64,000 nt of DNA from UBA4615 sp964399635 (GTDB lineage: Bacteria; Pseudomonadota; Gammaproteobacteria; Burkholderiales; Burkholderiaceae_E), in assembly GCA_964399635.1 (NCBI GenBank), contig CAYNRU010000062.1, forward strand, positions 31,435 through 95,434, written 5' to 3'. The translations under genes and the position numbers were made by a program. Each line of letters starts with the position of its first letter. Position 1 is the first letter of the stretch. The notes below the pieces were generated by a model, which worked only from the letters and a program-made list of their open reading frames with translations, ran no database searches and was not told the origin of the DNA. This document shows positions 50,564 through 59,168 of this stretch, piece by piece.

Positions 50564-52030
50564 ATGACGCTGCAGTTGAAGGACATGACCCTGCTCAAGC
50601 GGCAGGGCTGGATCGACGGCCAGTGGGTCGACGCCGACTCGGGCCGCGTGTTCGCGGTGACCGACCCCGCGACCGGCCGCAAGATCGTCGACGTCGCCGA
50701 CATGGGCGTGGCCGAGACCCGCCGCGCCATCGACGCGGCCGCGCGGGCGCTGCCCGCGTGGCGCGCCCGCACCGCCAAGGACCGCGCCGCGGTGCTGCGC
50801 CGGTGGTTCGACCTGGTGATCGCGCATACCGAAGACCTGGCGCTGCTGATGACCACCGAGCAGGGCAAGCCGCTGGCCGAGGCCCGCGGCGAGGTCGCGT
50901 ACGGCGCGAGCTTCATCGAGTGGTTTGCGGAGGAGGGCAAGCGCGCCTATGGCGACGTGATCCCGACCACGGCCAACGACCGCCGGCTGCTGGTCGTCAA
51001 GCAGCCGATCGGCGTGTGCGCGGCGATCACGCCCTGGAACTTCCCCATCGCGATGATCACCCGCAAGGTGGCGCCTGCGCTGGCCGCCGGCTGCACGGTG
51101 GTCGCCAAGCCCGCCGAGGCGACGCCCTTGTCGGCGCTCGCGTTGGTCGAGCTGGCCAACCAGGCGGGCATCCCGCCGGGCGTGTTCAACCTGGTGGTGG
51201 CCGACGCGGCCGGCGCCCCCGCGATCGGCCTGGAGCTCTGCACCAACCCGATCGTGCGCAAGGTGTCGTTCACCGGCTCCACCGAGGTGGGCCGCATCCT
51301 GCTGCGCCAGTCGGCCGACATGGTCAAGAAGCTGTCGCTCGAGCTGGGCGGCAACGCGCCCTTCATCGTGTTCGACGACGCGGACCTCGATGCTGCGGTG
51401 GAGGGGGCGCTCGCCTCCAAGTACCGCAATGCGGGCCAGACCTGTGTGTGCGCCAACCGACTCTACGTGCAGGACAGCGTCTACGACGCGTTCGCCGCCA
51501 AGCTGGCCGACAGGGTCTCGCAGCTCAAGGTCGGCGCGGGCACCGAGGCCGGTGTGATGATCGGGCCCCTGATCGAGACGGCGGCCATCGAGAAGGTCAA
51601 GTCGCATGTCGCCGACGCCCTCGCCAAGGGCGCCAGGGTGCTGCTGGGCGGCAAGCCCCACGAGCGGGGCGGGCTGTTCTTCGAGCCGACCGTGCTGACC
51701 GGCGTGACCTCGGCGATGCAGGTGGCGCGTGAGGAGACCTTCGGGCCGGTCGCGCCGCTGTTCCGCTTCAAGGACGAGGCCGAGGCGATCGCCATGGCCA
51801 ACGACACCGAGTTCGGGCTGGCCGCGTATTTCTACTCCCGCGACATCGGGCGCGTGTTCCGCGTGGCCGAGGCGCTGGAGTCCGGGATGGTGTGCGCCAA
51901 CTCGGGCCTGCTGTCCAACGAGGTGTCGCCCTTCGGCGGCGTCAAGCAGTCCGGGCTGGGGCGCGAGGGCTCGAGCTACGGCCTCGACGAATATCTGGAG
52001 ATCAAGTACCTGTGCATCGCGGGCCTCTGA
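50564..52030 (+). CDS. gabD: NAD(P)+-dependent succinate-semialdehyde dehydrogenase (GabD type)
   Basis: The 488-residue aldehyde dehydrogenase has TPWNFPIAMITRKVAPALAAGCTVVAKPAEATPLSA, the catalytic Glu260 in LELGGNAPFIVFDDADLD, and the nucleophile Cys294 in NAGQTCVCANR, all characteristic of GabD-like enzymes. It oxidises succinate semialdehyde or related aldehydes to acids. It lies 34 bp downstream of gdx with a GGAGAG ribosome-binding site and continues the operon. The true substrate may be another omega-semialdehyde. Confidence 0.88.
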   Translation: MTLQLKDMTLLKRQGWIDGQWVDADSGRVFAVTDPATGRKIVDVADMGVAETRRAIDAAARALPAWRARTAKDRAAVLRRWFDLVIAHTEDLALLMTTEQGKPLAEARGEVAYGASFIEWFAEEGKRAYGDVIPTTANDRRLLVVKQPIGVCAAITPWNFPIAMITRKVAPALAAGCTVVAKPAEATPLSALALVELANQAGIPPGVFNLVVADAAGAPAIGLELCTNPIVRKVSFTGSTEVGRILLRQSADMVKKLSLELGGNAPFIVFDDADLDAAVEGALASKYRNAGQTCVCANRLYVQDSVYDAFAAKLADRVSQLKVGAGTEAGVMIGPLIETAAIEKVKSHVADALAKGARVLLGGKPHERGGLFFEPTVLTGVTSAMQVAREETFGPVAPLFRFKDEAEAIAMANDTEFGLAAYFYSRDIGRVFRVAEALESGMVCANSGLLSNEVSPFGGVKQSGLGREGSSYGLDEYLEIKYLCIAGL

Positions 52031-52058
52031 CCGCGCGGCCTACACGAGGGACCATGAC

Positions 52059-53189
52059 ATGAAGGTGCGCGCCGCGGTGCTGCGCGAGATCGGCCTGCCG
52101 GCGCCCTACGCGCAGAGCAAGCCGTTGTCGATCGAGGAGGTCGAGCTCGCCGGGCCCGGGCCGGGCGAGCTTCTGGTGAAGATCCACGCGGCGGGCCTGT
52201 GCCATTCGGACCTGTCGGCCATCAACGGCGACCGACCGTGGCCGGTGCCGATCGTGCCCGGTCACGAGGCGGCGGCTGAAGTGCTGGAGGTCGGATCGGC
52301 GGTGCTCGACGTGAAAGTGGGCGATCACGTCGTGCTGATATTCAGGCCTTCCTGCGGGGTCTGCTCGGACTGCTCGGTAGGCCGGCCGGCGCTGTGTGCG
52401 CCGGGTGGCGAGTCCAATGCGTCGGGCTCGCTGCTGGGCGGCTACAAGCGGTTGTCCCTGCCGGGGGGCGGAGGGCTCAACCATCATCTGGGCTGCGCCG
52501 CATTTGCGGAGTACGCGACGGTGTCGCGCCGCTCGGTGGTTCCGGTCGACCCCGAGCTCCCCTGGGAGCAGGCGGCGCTGTTCGGCTGCGCGGTGCTGAC
52601 CGGCGCGGGCGCGGTGTTCAACACCGCGAAGATCGAGGCGGGAGCGCGCGTGGCGGTGGTCGGGCTGGGGGGCGTGGGCTTCTCGTCGCTGCTGGCGGCG
52701 GTCGCGGCCGGGGCGCGGGACGTCGTGGCGGTGGATATGCTGCCCGCCAAGCTCGAGTTGGCCCGCCAGCTCGGGGCGACCCATGTGTTCGACGCCCGCG
52801 ATACCGACGTGATCGCCAAGGTCAAGGCTGCCACCGCGGGTGGCGTGGACTATGCGTTCGAGATGGCGGGTGTGGTGCCGGCGCTCGAGCTGGCCTACCG
52901 GATCACCCGCCGAGGCGGCACCACCGTGACCGCGGGCTTGCCCAACCCCGCCGCCAACTGGCCCCTGCAGGCGGTGTCGCTGATCGCCGAGGAGCGTACG
53001 CTGAAGGGCAGCTACATCGGGTCCTGCGTGCCGAGCCGGGACGTGGCGCGCTTCGTCGCGATGTTCAAGGGCGGCAAGCTCCCGGTGGACAGGCTGCTGA
53101 GCGAGCGCATCCGGCTCGAGGACATCAATCCGGCGCTCGACCGGCTCGCACGGGGCGAATCGATCCGGCAGGTGATCTTGATGCATTGA
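52059..53189 (+). CDS. zinc-containing alcohol dehydrogenase
   Basis: The 376-residue MDR-type enzyme has catalytic zinc ligands Cys48 and His69-Glu70 (GLCHSD, GHEAAAEV), the structural zinc lobe Cys99, Cys102, Cys105, Cys113, and the cofactor loop GLGGVG at 202-207. VDMLPAKLELARQLGATHVFD indicates NAD+ preference (acidic residue after the second strand). It resembles class III / benzyl-alcohol-type dehydrogenases such as AdhC, with a strand insert around GESNASGSLLGGYKRLSLPGG. ATG at 52059 follows GAGGGACC, 28 bp after gabD. Reaction: alcohol to aldehyde. Confidence 0.88.
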   Translation: MKVRAAVLREIGLPAPYAQSKPLSIEEVELAGPGPGELLVKIHAAGLCHSDLSAINGDRPWPVPIVPGHEAAAEVLEVGSAVLDVKVGDHVVLIFRPSCGVCSDCSVGRPALCAPGGESNASGSLLGGYKRLSLPGGGGLNHHLGCAAFAEYATVSRRSVVPVDPELPWEQAALFGCAVLTGAGAVFNTAKIEAGARVAVVGLGGVGFSSLLAAVAAGARDVVAVDMLPAKLELARQLGATHVFDARDTDVIAKVKAATAGGVDYAFEMAGVVPALELAYRITRRGGTTVTAGLPNPAANWPLQAVSLIAEERTLKGSYIGSCVPSRDVARFVAMFKGGKLPVDRLLSERIRLEDINPALDRLARGESIRQVILMH

Positions 53190-53298
53190 TCGACCGACGG
53201 CGGCGTGCAGGGCCGACCACGACTGCGGTCGGCGGTCCGGGCGCCGGCCGCGGCGTTCAGTAGGTTGAGGCGGGCACCGACCTGCCGGGAGGAGCGGG

Positions 53299-55011
53299 AT
53301 GAATGCGAGCGATGCGCCGGCGTCGGCCGGGGCGGCGGGGGACGAGTTCGATTACGTGATCGTCGGGGCGGGTACGGCGGGGTGCCTGCTCGCCAATCGC
53401 CTGTCGGCCGATCCCGATACGCGGGTGCTGCTGTTGGAGGCAGGCGGGCGCGACGACTGGATCTGGATCCACATTCCCGTCGGCTACCTGTACTGCATCG
53501 ACAACCCGCGCACCGACTGGCGTTTTCGCACCGAGGCCGAGGAGCGGCTCAACGGCCGCTCGCTGATCTATCCGCGCGGCAAGACCCTGGGCGGCTGCTC
53601 GTCGATCAACGGCATGATCTACATGCGCGGCCAGCGGGAGGACTACCGCAGCTGGGTCGAGGCGGGCAATCCCGGCTGGGATTGGGACGACGTCTTGCCA
53701 TATTTTCGGCAGCATGAGGACCATCACGCGCTCGACGGCGGCGGCACCGATCCGCAGCATGGCCACGGTGGTGAGTGGCGTGTCGAGAAACCTCGGATCG
53801 CGTGGGAGATTCTCGATGCATTCCGAGACGCGGCGGAGCAGGCCGGCATTCCCAGGTCCGACGACTTCAACCGTGGCGACAATTTCGGCTGCGGCTACTT
53901 CGAGGTGAACCAGAAGCGCGGCGTGCGCTGGAACGCGTCCAAGGCGTTCCTGCGGCCGGTGCTGCACCGGCCCAACCTCGTCGTGTGGACGGACGCCCAC
54001 GTGAAGCGGGTGCGGTTCGATGGGCAGCGTGCGGTGGGGGTGGAGGTGGTGCGGGGTTTGGGTACTGCCGGGACGGGTGCCGGGGTCGAGCAGTTTGCAC
54101 GGTGCCGTCGGGAGGTGATCCTGTCGGCGGGCGCGGTCGGGTCCGCGCAGGTGCTGCAGTTGTCCGGGATCGGGCCGGGTGAGGCGCTGCATCGTGTGGG
54201 CGTGCCGGTGGTCCATGACTCGGCGGGCGTTGGCGGCAACCTTCAGGACCACCTCCAACTGCGGCTCGCCTTCAAGGTCCAGGGTGTCGAGACCCTGAAC
54301 CGCCAGGCCAACAGCCTGCTCGGCAAGGCGTGGATGGGAATCCAGTACGGTCTGTGGCGGCGCGGTCCGCTGACGATGTCACCGAGCCAGCTCGGCGCGT
54401 TCGCTCGCAGCGATCCGTCGATGGCCACCCCGGACCTCGAGTACCACGTGCAACCGCTGTCGCTGGATCGCTTCGGCGAGCCGCTGCACAGCTTTCCTGC
54501 CTTCACCGCGTCCGTCTGCCAGCTGAGGCCGGCGTCGCGAGGCTCGATCCGGATCGTCAGCCCTGATTGGCGCAAGCCGCCCGAGATCCGACCGAACTAC
54601 CTGTCCGATCCGCGCGATCGGGCGGTCGCGGCGAGTGCGATCCGCGTGACCCGACGGATCGTCGGCATGCCAGCCCTCGCAAAGTACCGGCCTGTGGAGT
54701 TCAAGCCCGGGGTCGACCACCAGACCGAGGAGGAGCTGATCCGTGCCGCTGGTGATGTCGGGACGACCATCTTCCACCCGGTCGGTACTGCCCGGATGGG
54801 GCCGGACGGAGATCCCCTTGCGGTGGTCGACGCTCGTCTGCGGGTCCGCGGCGTGTTCGGGCTGCGGGTGGTCGATGCCTCGGTGATGCCGACCATTACC
54901 TCCGGCAACACCAACGCCCCGACCCTGATGGTCGCAGAGCGTGGCGCCGAGATGATCTTGCAGGATGCAAAGATCGGCGCGCGTTCGGGCGAGGTGTTGG
55001 CGGCGGGTTGA
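53299..55011 (+). CDS. GMC family oxidoreductase (choline-dehydrogenase-like)
   Basis: The 570-residue FAD enzyme has the dinucleotide motif GAGTAG at 23-28 with LLLEAG after it, GGCSSINGMIYMRG (GMC signature 1), RGSIRIVSPDW, and the C-terminal HPVGTARMG with the active-site His and SGNTNAPTLMVAERGAE. This matches BetA/AlkJ-type alcohol dehydrogenases that pass electrons to the respiratory chain. Substrate may be choline, a polyethylene-glycol-type or a long-chain alcohol. It is 109 bp downstream of the Zn-alcohol dehydrogenase gene and may be the last gene of the operon. Confidence 0.9.
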   Translation: MNASDAPASAGAAGDEFDYVIVGAGTAGCLLANRLSADPDTRVLLLEAGGRDDWIWIHIPVGYLYCIDNPRTDWRFRTEAEERLNGRSLIYPRGKTLGGCSSINGMIYMRGQREDYRSWVEAGNPGWDWDDVLPYFRQHEDHHALDGGGTDPQHGHGGEWRVEKPRIAWEILDAFRDAAEQAGIPRSDDFNRGDNFGCGYFEVNQKRGVRWNASKAFLRPVLHRPNLVVWTDAHVKRVRFDGQRAVGVEVVRGLGTAGTGAGVEQFARCRREVILSAGAVGSAQVLQLSGIGPGEALHRVGVPVVHDSAGVGGNLQDHLQLRLAFKVQGVETLNRQANSLLGKAWMGIQYGLWRRGPLTMSPSQLGAFARSDPSMATPDLEYHVQPLSLDRFGEPLHSFPAFTASVCQLRPASRGSIRIVSPDWRKPPEIRPNYLSDPRDRAVAASAIRVTRRIVGMPALAKYRPVEFKPGVDHQTEEELIRAAGDVGTTIFHPVGTARMGPDGDPLAVVDARLRVRGVFGLRVVDASVMPTITSGNTNAPTLMVAERGAEMILQDAKIGARSGEVLAAG

Positions 55012-55123
55012 GCGCGGCCTCGCGTTCCCCAGCGGGTACACGGTGATGAGCGTGCGTCGGGTGCGGCGCGGTCTGGCCCGGTACGCCGCCGGCACTTCCG
55101 CTGTGGGCGTCGCGGTCGGTGCT

Positions 55124-55139
55124 TGTTTCACGTGAAACA
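55124..55139. other. parS: parS centromere-like site 1
   Basis: TGTTTCACGTGAAACA is a perfect match to the bacterial parS consensus, a 16-bp palindrome bound by ParB. It lies about 110 bp after the GMC oxidoreductase gene and about 4 kb upstream of parB, the usual origin-proximal position. Confidence 0.93.
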
Positions 55140-55517
55140 TGCTGGGCGTCCGCCTCGCCGCCAGAACGGCCGGGATTGACGGCGACGCGCTTGTCGAGCG
55201 GGGCGACCACTGTTTGGCCCGCAGTTCGTCCCGGTGCGCCGTGCTTGGATGTCTGGTGTAGCGCCAGCACCGCGCACGCGCCCACCACTGGGTACCTCTA
55301 GGGGACTTGAGAAAGGCGAGTTCAGAAATGCGTATCGGTAGGGCGTGAGGCCGCCGCCTGATCTGACGTGGTCAGCGCTGCGTCTTTGTGCGGCACCCCC
55401 GCTGCGCTGGCCGTGGTCGATGTCTGCACGGCCCTTGTTTGGCGCGGGTGAGCCACAGCGACGGTTCCACCCGACTCTCGGTCGGGCGTCTGCAGCGCTT
55501 GGCCTCGCAATCTCGTG

Positions 55518-55542
55518 CTATCCGTGATTTTCTCTCGGATAG
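55518..55542. repeat. inverted repeat CTATCCG-N11-CGGATAG
   Basis: A perfect 7-bp inverted repeat with an 11-bp T-rich spacer (centre GATTTTCTC) lies between the two parS sites. It could be a regulatory site or a transcript hairpin; no T-tract follows. Confidence 0.35.
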
Positions 55543-55700
55543 GTGCGCTCTGCTCGGATCTCATCGCGCGTTCGTGGCAGTGGTCGGGCGTGCGCTCCCC
55601 GTGCGCCGTCGGGTCAGCCTGGCAGGTCTGTGGCGACGCTGCGCATCGTGGTCGAGCGGCCCCTCCCCCCGGCTTACGCCCTCCGACCGAGATCCACCGA

Positions 55701-55716
55701 TGTTTCACGTGAAACA
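55701..55716. other. parS: parS centromere-like site 2, overlapping mnmG promoter region
   Basis: A second perfect TGTTTCACGTGAAACA lies 46 bp upstream of the mnmG ATG and 5 bp upstream of a TATAAT -10-like element. ParB bound here could affect mnmG transcription. The spacing of 577 bp between the two sites would nucleate a ParB cluster. Confidence 0.93.
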
Positions 55717-55761
55717 GCGCCTATAATTCGCCTCCCGCTTGGTGGTCCTGCCTGCAACGCC

Positions 55762-57654
55762 ATGGATTTTTCCGAAGAGTTCGATGTGATCGTGGTCGGT
55801 GGCGGCCACGCCGGTACCGAGGCCGCACTCGCTGCTGCCCGCATGGGCGCGCGTACAGTACTGCTGACCCACAACATCGAGACCCTTGGCCAGATGTCCT
55901 GCAACCCGTCCATCGGCGGGATCGGCAAGGGGCACCTGGTCAAGGAGGTCGATGCATTGGGCGGCGCGATGGCCGCGGCAACCGATGAGGCCGGCATCCA
56001 GTTCCGCATCCTCAATTCGAGCAAGGGGCCGGCTGTCCGGGCGACCCGCGCTCAAGCTGACCGTGTGCTGTATCGCCAGGCGATCCGTAGTCGGCTCGAG
56101 AACCAGCCCAATCTCTGGATCTTCCAGCAGGCCGTCGATGACCTGCTGCTGGAGGGCGACCGTGTCGTCGGTGCCGTGACACAGCTCGGCATCCGCTTTC
56201 GCGGCAGGGCCGTCGTCCTGACTGCAGGCACCTTCCTCAACGGCCTGATCCATGTGGGTCTCAGCCACTATTCGGCAGGCCGCGCCGGGGACCCGCCCGC
56301 GAGCTCCCTCGGCGCCCGGCTCAAGGAACTCGCGCTGCCGCAGGGGCGCCTGAAGACCGGTACGCCGCCCCGTATCGATGGCCGATCGATCGCGCTCGAT
56401 CGCCTCGAAATCCAGCCCGGCGATATCGACCCGATCCCGGTCTTCTCGTTCCTCGGCACACCCGACCAGCATCCGCGCCAGTTGCCGTGCTGGATCACGC
56501 ACACGAACGCTCGGACGCACGAGATCATCCGTGCAGGCCTGGACCGGTCGCCGATGTACACCGGGGTCATCGAGGGGGTGGGCCCGCGCTACTGTCCCTC
56601 GATCGAGGACAAGATCCACCGCTTCGCATCGAAGGATTCGCATCAGATCTTCCTGGAGCCGGAGGGCCTGACGACGAACGAGTTCTACCCGAACGGTGTA
56701 TCGACGAGTCTGCCCTTCGACGTGCAGATCGCCCTGATCCGGTCGATGGTCGGGCTGGAGAACGCCCACATCCTGCGGCCCGGCTACGCGATCGAGTACG
56801 ACTACTACGACCCTCGCGCGCTGAAGGCCTCGCTGGAAACCAAGTCGATCGCCGGCTTGTTCTTCGCCGGCCAGATCAACGGCACCACCGGATACGAGGA
56901 GGCGGCGGCGCAGGGTCTGTTGGCCGGCGTCAATGCCGCGCTTCAGGTGCAGTCGCGCGACGCATGGTGCCCCGCCCGCAACGAAGCGTACTTGGGCGTG
57001 CTGGTGGACGACCTGATCACGCGTGGCGTGGCCGAGCCGTACCGTATGTTCACCAGCCGCGCGGAGTATCGCTTGAGCCTGCGCGAGGACAACGCAGACC
57101 TGCGGCTGACGGCCGTCGGGCGGGAGCTCGGCTGCGTCGACGACCGCCGCTGGGATGCGTTCTGCCGCAAGCGCGACGCGATCGAGCGCGAGATGGAGCG
57201 GCTGCGCAGCACCTGGGTCAACCCCAGGGTGCTGGATGCGGCGCGCGCCACGGCGCTCCTTGGCGCACCGATCGAGCGCGAGTACTCCCTGGCGGATCTG
57301 ATGAAACGTCCCGACGTGCGCTACGCGGCGCTGGTCGAGGCCACCGGCCCCGGCGCGGACGACCCCACGGTCGCCGAGCAGGTCGAGATCCAGCTGAAGT
57401 ACTCGGGCTACATCGCCCGCCAGCAACTCGAGGTGGCGCGGCAGGGTCATCAGGAGCACCAGCGTATTCCCGAGGATCTGGACTACTCGGACGTCCGCGC
57501 ACTGTCGGTCGAGGTGCGCCAGCGGCTCGCACAGCATCGTCCGGAGACCGTCGGGCAGGCTTCCCGGATTCAGGGCGTCACGCCCGCGGCGATCTCGCTG
57601 CTGCTGGTCCACCTGAAGCGCCGCCGAGCCGGCGCCGCGCGCGATGCCGCCTGA
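55762..57654 (+). CDS. mnmG: tRNA uridine-5-carboxymethylaminomethyl modification enzyme MnmG (GidA)
   Basis: The 630-residue FAD protein modifies U34 of certain tRNAs together with MnmE. It has the Rossmann motif VGGGHAGTEAALAAARMG near residue 12, SCNPSIGGIGKGHLVKEVDALGG, TGTPPRIDG-like LKTGTPPRIDGRSIA, the FCPSIEDK-like YCPSIEDKIHRF, and ANGTTGYEEAAAQGL-like GQINGTTGYEEAAAQGLLAG. C-terminal helices bind MnmE/tRNA. Length is standard. It is the first gene of the conserved mnmG-rsmG-parA-parB order near the origin, and overlaps rsmG by 11 bp. Confidence 0.97.
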   Translation: MDFSEEFDVIVVGGGHAGTEAALAAARMGARTVLLTHNIETLGQMSCNPSIGGIGKGHLVKEVDALGGAMAAATDEAGIQFRILNSSKGPAVRATRAQADRVLYRQAIRSRLENQPNLWIFQQAVDDLLLEGDRVVGAVTQLGIRFRGRAVVLTAGTFLNGLIHVGLSHYSAGRAGDPPASSLGARLKELALPQGRLKTGTPPRIDGRSIALDRLEIQPGDIDPIPVFSFLGTPDQHPRQLPCWITHTNARTHEIIRAGLDRSPMYTGVIEGVGPRYCPSIEDKIHRFASKDSHQIFLEPEGLTTNEFYPNGVSTSLPFDVQIALIRSMVGLENAHILRPGYAIEYDYYDPRALKASLETKSIAGLFFAGQINGTTGYEEAAAQGLLAGVNAALQVQSRDAWCPARNEAYLGVLVDDLITRGVAEPYRMFTSRAEYRLSLREDNADLRLTAVGRELGCVDDRRWDAFCRKRDAIEREMERLRSTWVNPRVLDAARATALLGAPIEREYSLADLMKRPDVRYAALVEATGPGADDPTVAEQVEIQLKYSGYIARQQLEVARQGHQEHQRIPEDLDYSDVRALSVEVRQRLAQHRPETVGQASRIQGVTPAAISLLLVHLKRRRAGAARDAA

Positions 57655-58339
57655 GCGTCGCGCGTCCGGTGCGCAGGCCAACGCCCTGGACCTGTCCGAA
57701 TTGCTTCGCCAGGGCGTGGCGCAGCTCGGGCTGGTGCTGGACGAGCGGACGCTGCGCCAGCTGCTCGACTATCTGGACCTGCTGCGCAAGTGGAACTCGG
57801 TCTACAACCTGACCGCCGTGCGCGACCCGGCCCAGATGCTCGTCCAGCACCTGCTCGACTCTCTGGCGATCCTGCCGCCCTTGCGCCGCCGGCTCGACCT
57901 CGCCCACATGACGATCGCCGACGTCGGCTCGGGCGCCGGGCTGCCAGGCATTCCGCTGGCCATCGTCCAGCCGACCGCAGCAGTGCTGTCGATCGAGCCG
58001 GTCGGCAAGAAGAGCGCCTTTCAGCGGCAAGTATGCGGAGAGTTGGCGCTAACTAACTTTGAAGTATACGCGGGCCGTGCCGAGTCTCTGGCCCGTCCCG
58101 TCGACCTGGTGTTGTGCCGCGCGTTCGCGTCGATCGCCGATTTCATCGACGCGGCAGCCGGGCTCACCGGGCCCAATACCGTGCTGGCGGCGATGAAGGG
58201 GCAGCGCGCCGGAATAGACGCCGAGCTCGCCGCGCTGCCGCCCGAGTACGGCGTCACGATCGAGCCGCTGCAGGTGCCCTTCCTGGCGGCCGAACGCCAT
58301 CTCGTGCTCATCGGCCGCGCGCCGGTCACCGCGGCCTGA
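57644..58339 (+). CDS. rsmG: 16S rRNA (guanine(527)-N7)-methyltransferase RsmG
   Basis: The 231-residue SAM-dependent enzyme has the cofactor motif DVGSGAGLPGIPLAI (93-107), KWNSVYNLTAVRDP (49-62) upstream, and SIEPVGKKSAFQRQVCGELALTNFEVYAGRAE afterwards, all typical of RsmG (GidB). It methylates G527 of 16S rRNA; loss can give low-level streptomycin resistance. A short patch around 58050-58075 is less GC-rich than the surroundings. It starts inside the mnmG end. Confidence 0.95.
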   Translation: MPPERRASGAQANALDLSELLRQGVAQLGLVLDERTLRQLLDYLDLLRKWNSVYNLTAVRDPAQMLVQHLLDSLAILPPLRRRLDLAHMTIADVGSGAGLPGIPLAIVQPTAAVLSIEPVGKKSAFQRQVCGELALTNFEVYAGRAESLARPVDLVLCRAFASIADFIDAAAGLTGPNTVLAAMKGQRAGIDAELAALPPEYGVTIEPLQVPFLAAERHLVLIGRAPVTAA

Positions 58340-58372
58340 ACGGCCGCCGCTCTTCGAGACACGGAACCGACC

Positions 58373-59143
58373 TTGGCCAAGATCTTCGCCATCGCGAACC
58401 AGAAAGGCGGGGTCGGCAAGACCACCACCACGGTCAACCTCGCGGCCGCGCTGGCCAGGCTCGGCCAGCGGGTGCTGCTGGTGGATCTCGATCCGCAGGG
58501 CAACGCGACCATGGGCAGCGGCATCGACAAGCGCTCGCTCAAGCGCACGGTCTACCAGGTGCTGATCGGGCTGTCGGACGTCACCGAGGCGACCGTGCGC
58601 GCCGAGGCGGCCGGCTACCAGGTGCTGCCCGCGAATCGCGAGCTGGCCGGCGCCGAAATCGAACTGGTGGACTTCGACGAGCGCGAAACCCGGCTGAAGG
58701 AGGCGCTCGCGGCGGTCGACGATCAGTACGACTTCGTGCTGATCGACGCACCGCCCGCGCTCTCGCTGCTCACGCTCAACGGCCTGTGCGCCGCGCACGG
58801 CGTGGTGATCCCGATGCAGTGCGAGTACTACGCGCTGGAGGGGCTGTCCGACCTCGTGTCCACGATCAAGAAGGTCCACGCCAACCTGAACACCAACCTG
58901 AAGGTGATCGGCCTGCTGCGCGTCATGTTCGACCCGCGGATGACGCTGTCGCAGCAGGTCTCCGCCCAGCTCGAGCAGCACTTCGGCGACAAGGTGTTCC
59001 GCACGGTGATCCCGCGCAACATCCGCCTGGCCGAAGCGCCGAGCTACGGGCTGCCCGGCGTCGTCTTCGACCCGGCCTCCAAGGGCGCCCGCGCCTATAC
59101 CGAGTTTGGCGCCGAGATGATCGAGCGCATCCGCATGCTGTGA
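58373..59143 (+). CDS. parA: chromosome-partitioning ATPase ParA (Soj)
   Basis: The 256-residue ParA ATPase has the deviant Walker A box KGGVGKTTT (11-19), DLDPQGNATMGSGID, and a Walker B-type VLIDAPPALSLLTLNGL. The short N-terminus places it among chromosomal (type Ib-like) ParA proteins without a DNA-binding HTH extension. It positions ParB-parS complexes on the nucleoid. The start codon is TTG (MAKIFAIANQ), supported by family start position and ATG absence. It is 25 bp before parB. Confidence 0.95.
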   Translation: MAKIFAIANQKGGVGKTTTTVNLAAALARLGQRVLLVDLDPQGNATMGSGIDKRSLKRTVYQVLIGLSDVTEATVRAEAAGYQVLPANRELAGAEIELVDFDERETRLKEALAAVDDQYDFVLIDAPPALSLLTLNGLCAAHGVVIPMQCEYYALEGLSDLVSTIKKVHANLNTNLKVIGLLRVMFDPRMTLSQQVSAQLEQHFGDKVFRTVIPRNIRLAEAPSYGLPGVVFDPASKGARAYTEFGAEMIERIRML

Positions 59144-59168
59144 CCCTCAACCGCTCCGCCGCCACCTC

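Larger units (their letters stand above)
55012..55761. other. 750-bp intergenic region with two parS sites upstream of mnmG
   Basis: No gene is convincing here; base composition is more mixed than in neighbours. It holds perfect parS sites at 55124-55139 and 55701-55716, a 7-bp inverted repeat at 55518-55542, and a TATAAT -10-like element at 55722-55727 for mnmG (34 bp before its ATG). The -35 region would overlap the second parS. No DnaA-box cluster was recognised, so it is not clearly oriC. Confidence 0.6.

Noticed and set aside
55012..55761. Possible oriC with DnaA boxes next to parS
   Set aside because: No cluster of TTATCCACA-type boxes was seen; only parS and small repeats support origin proximity.
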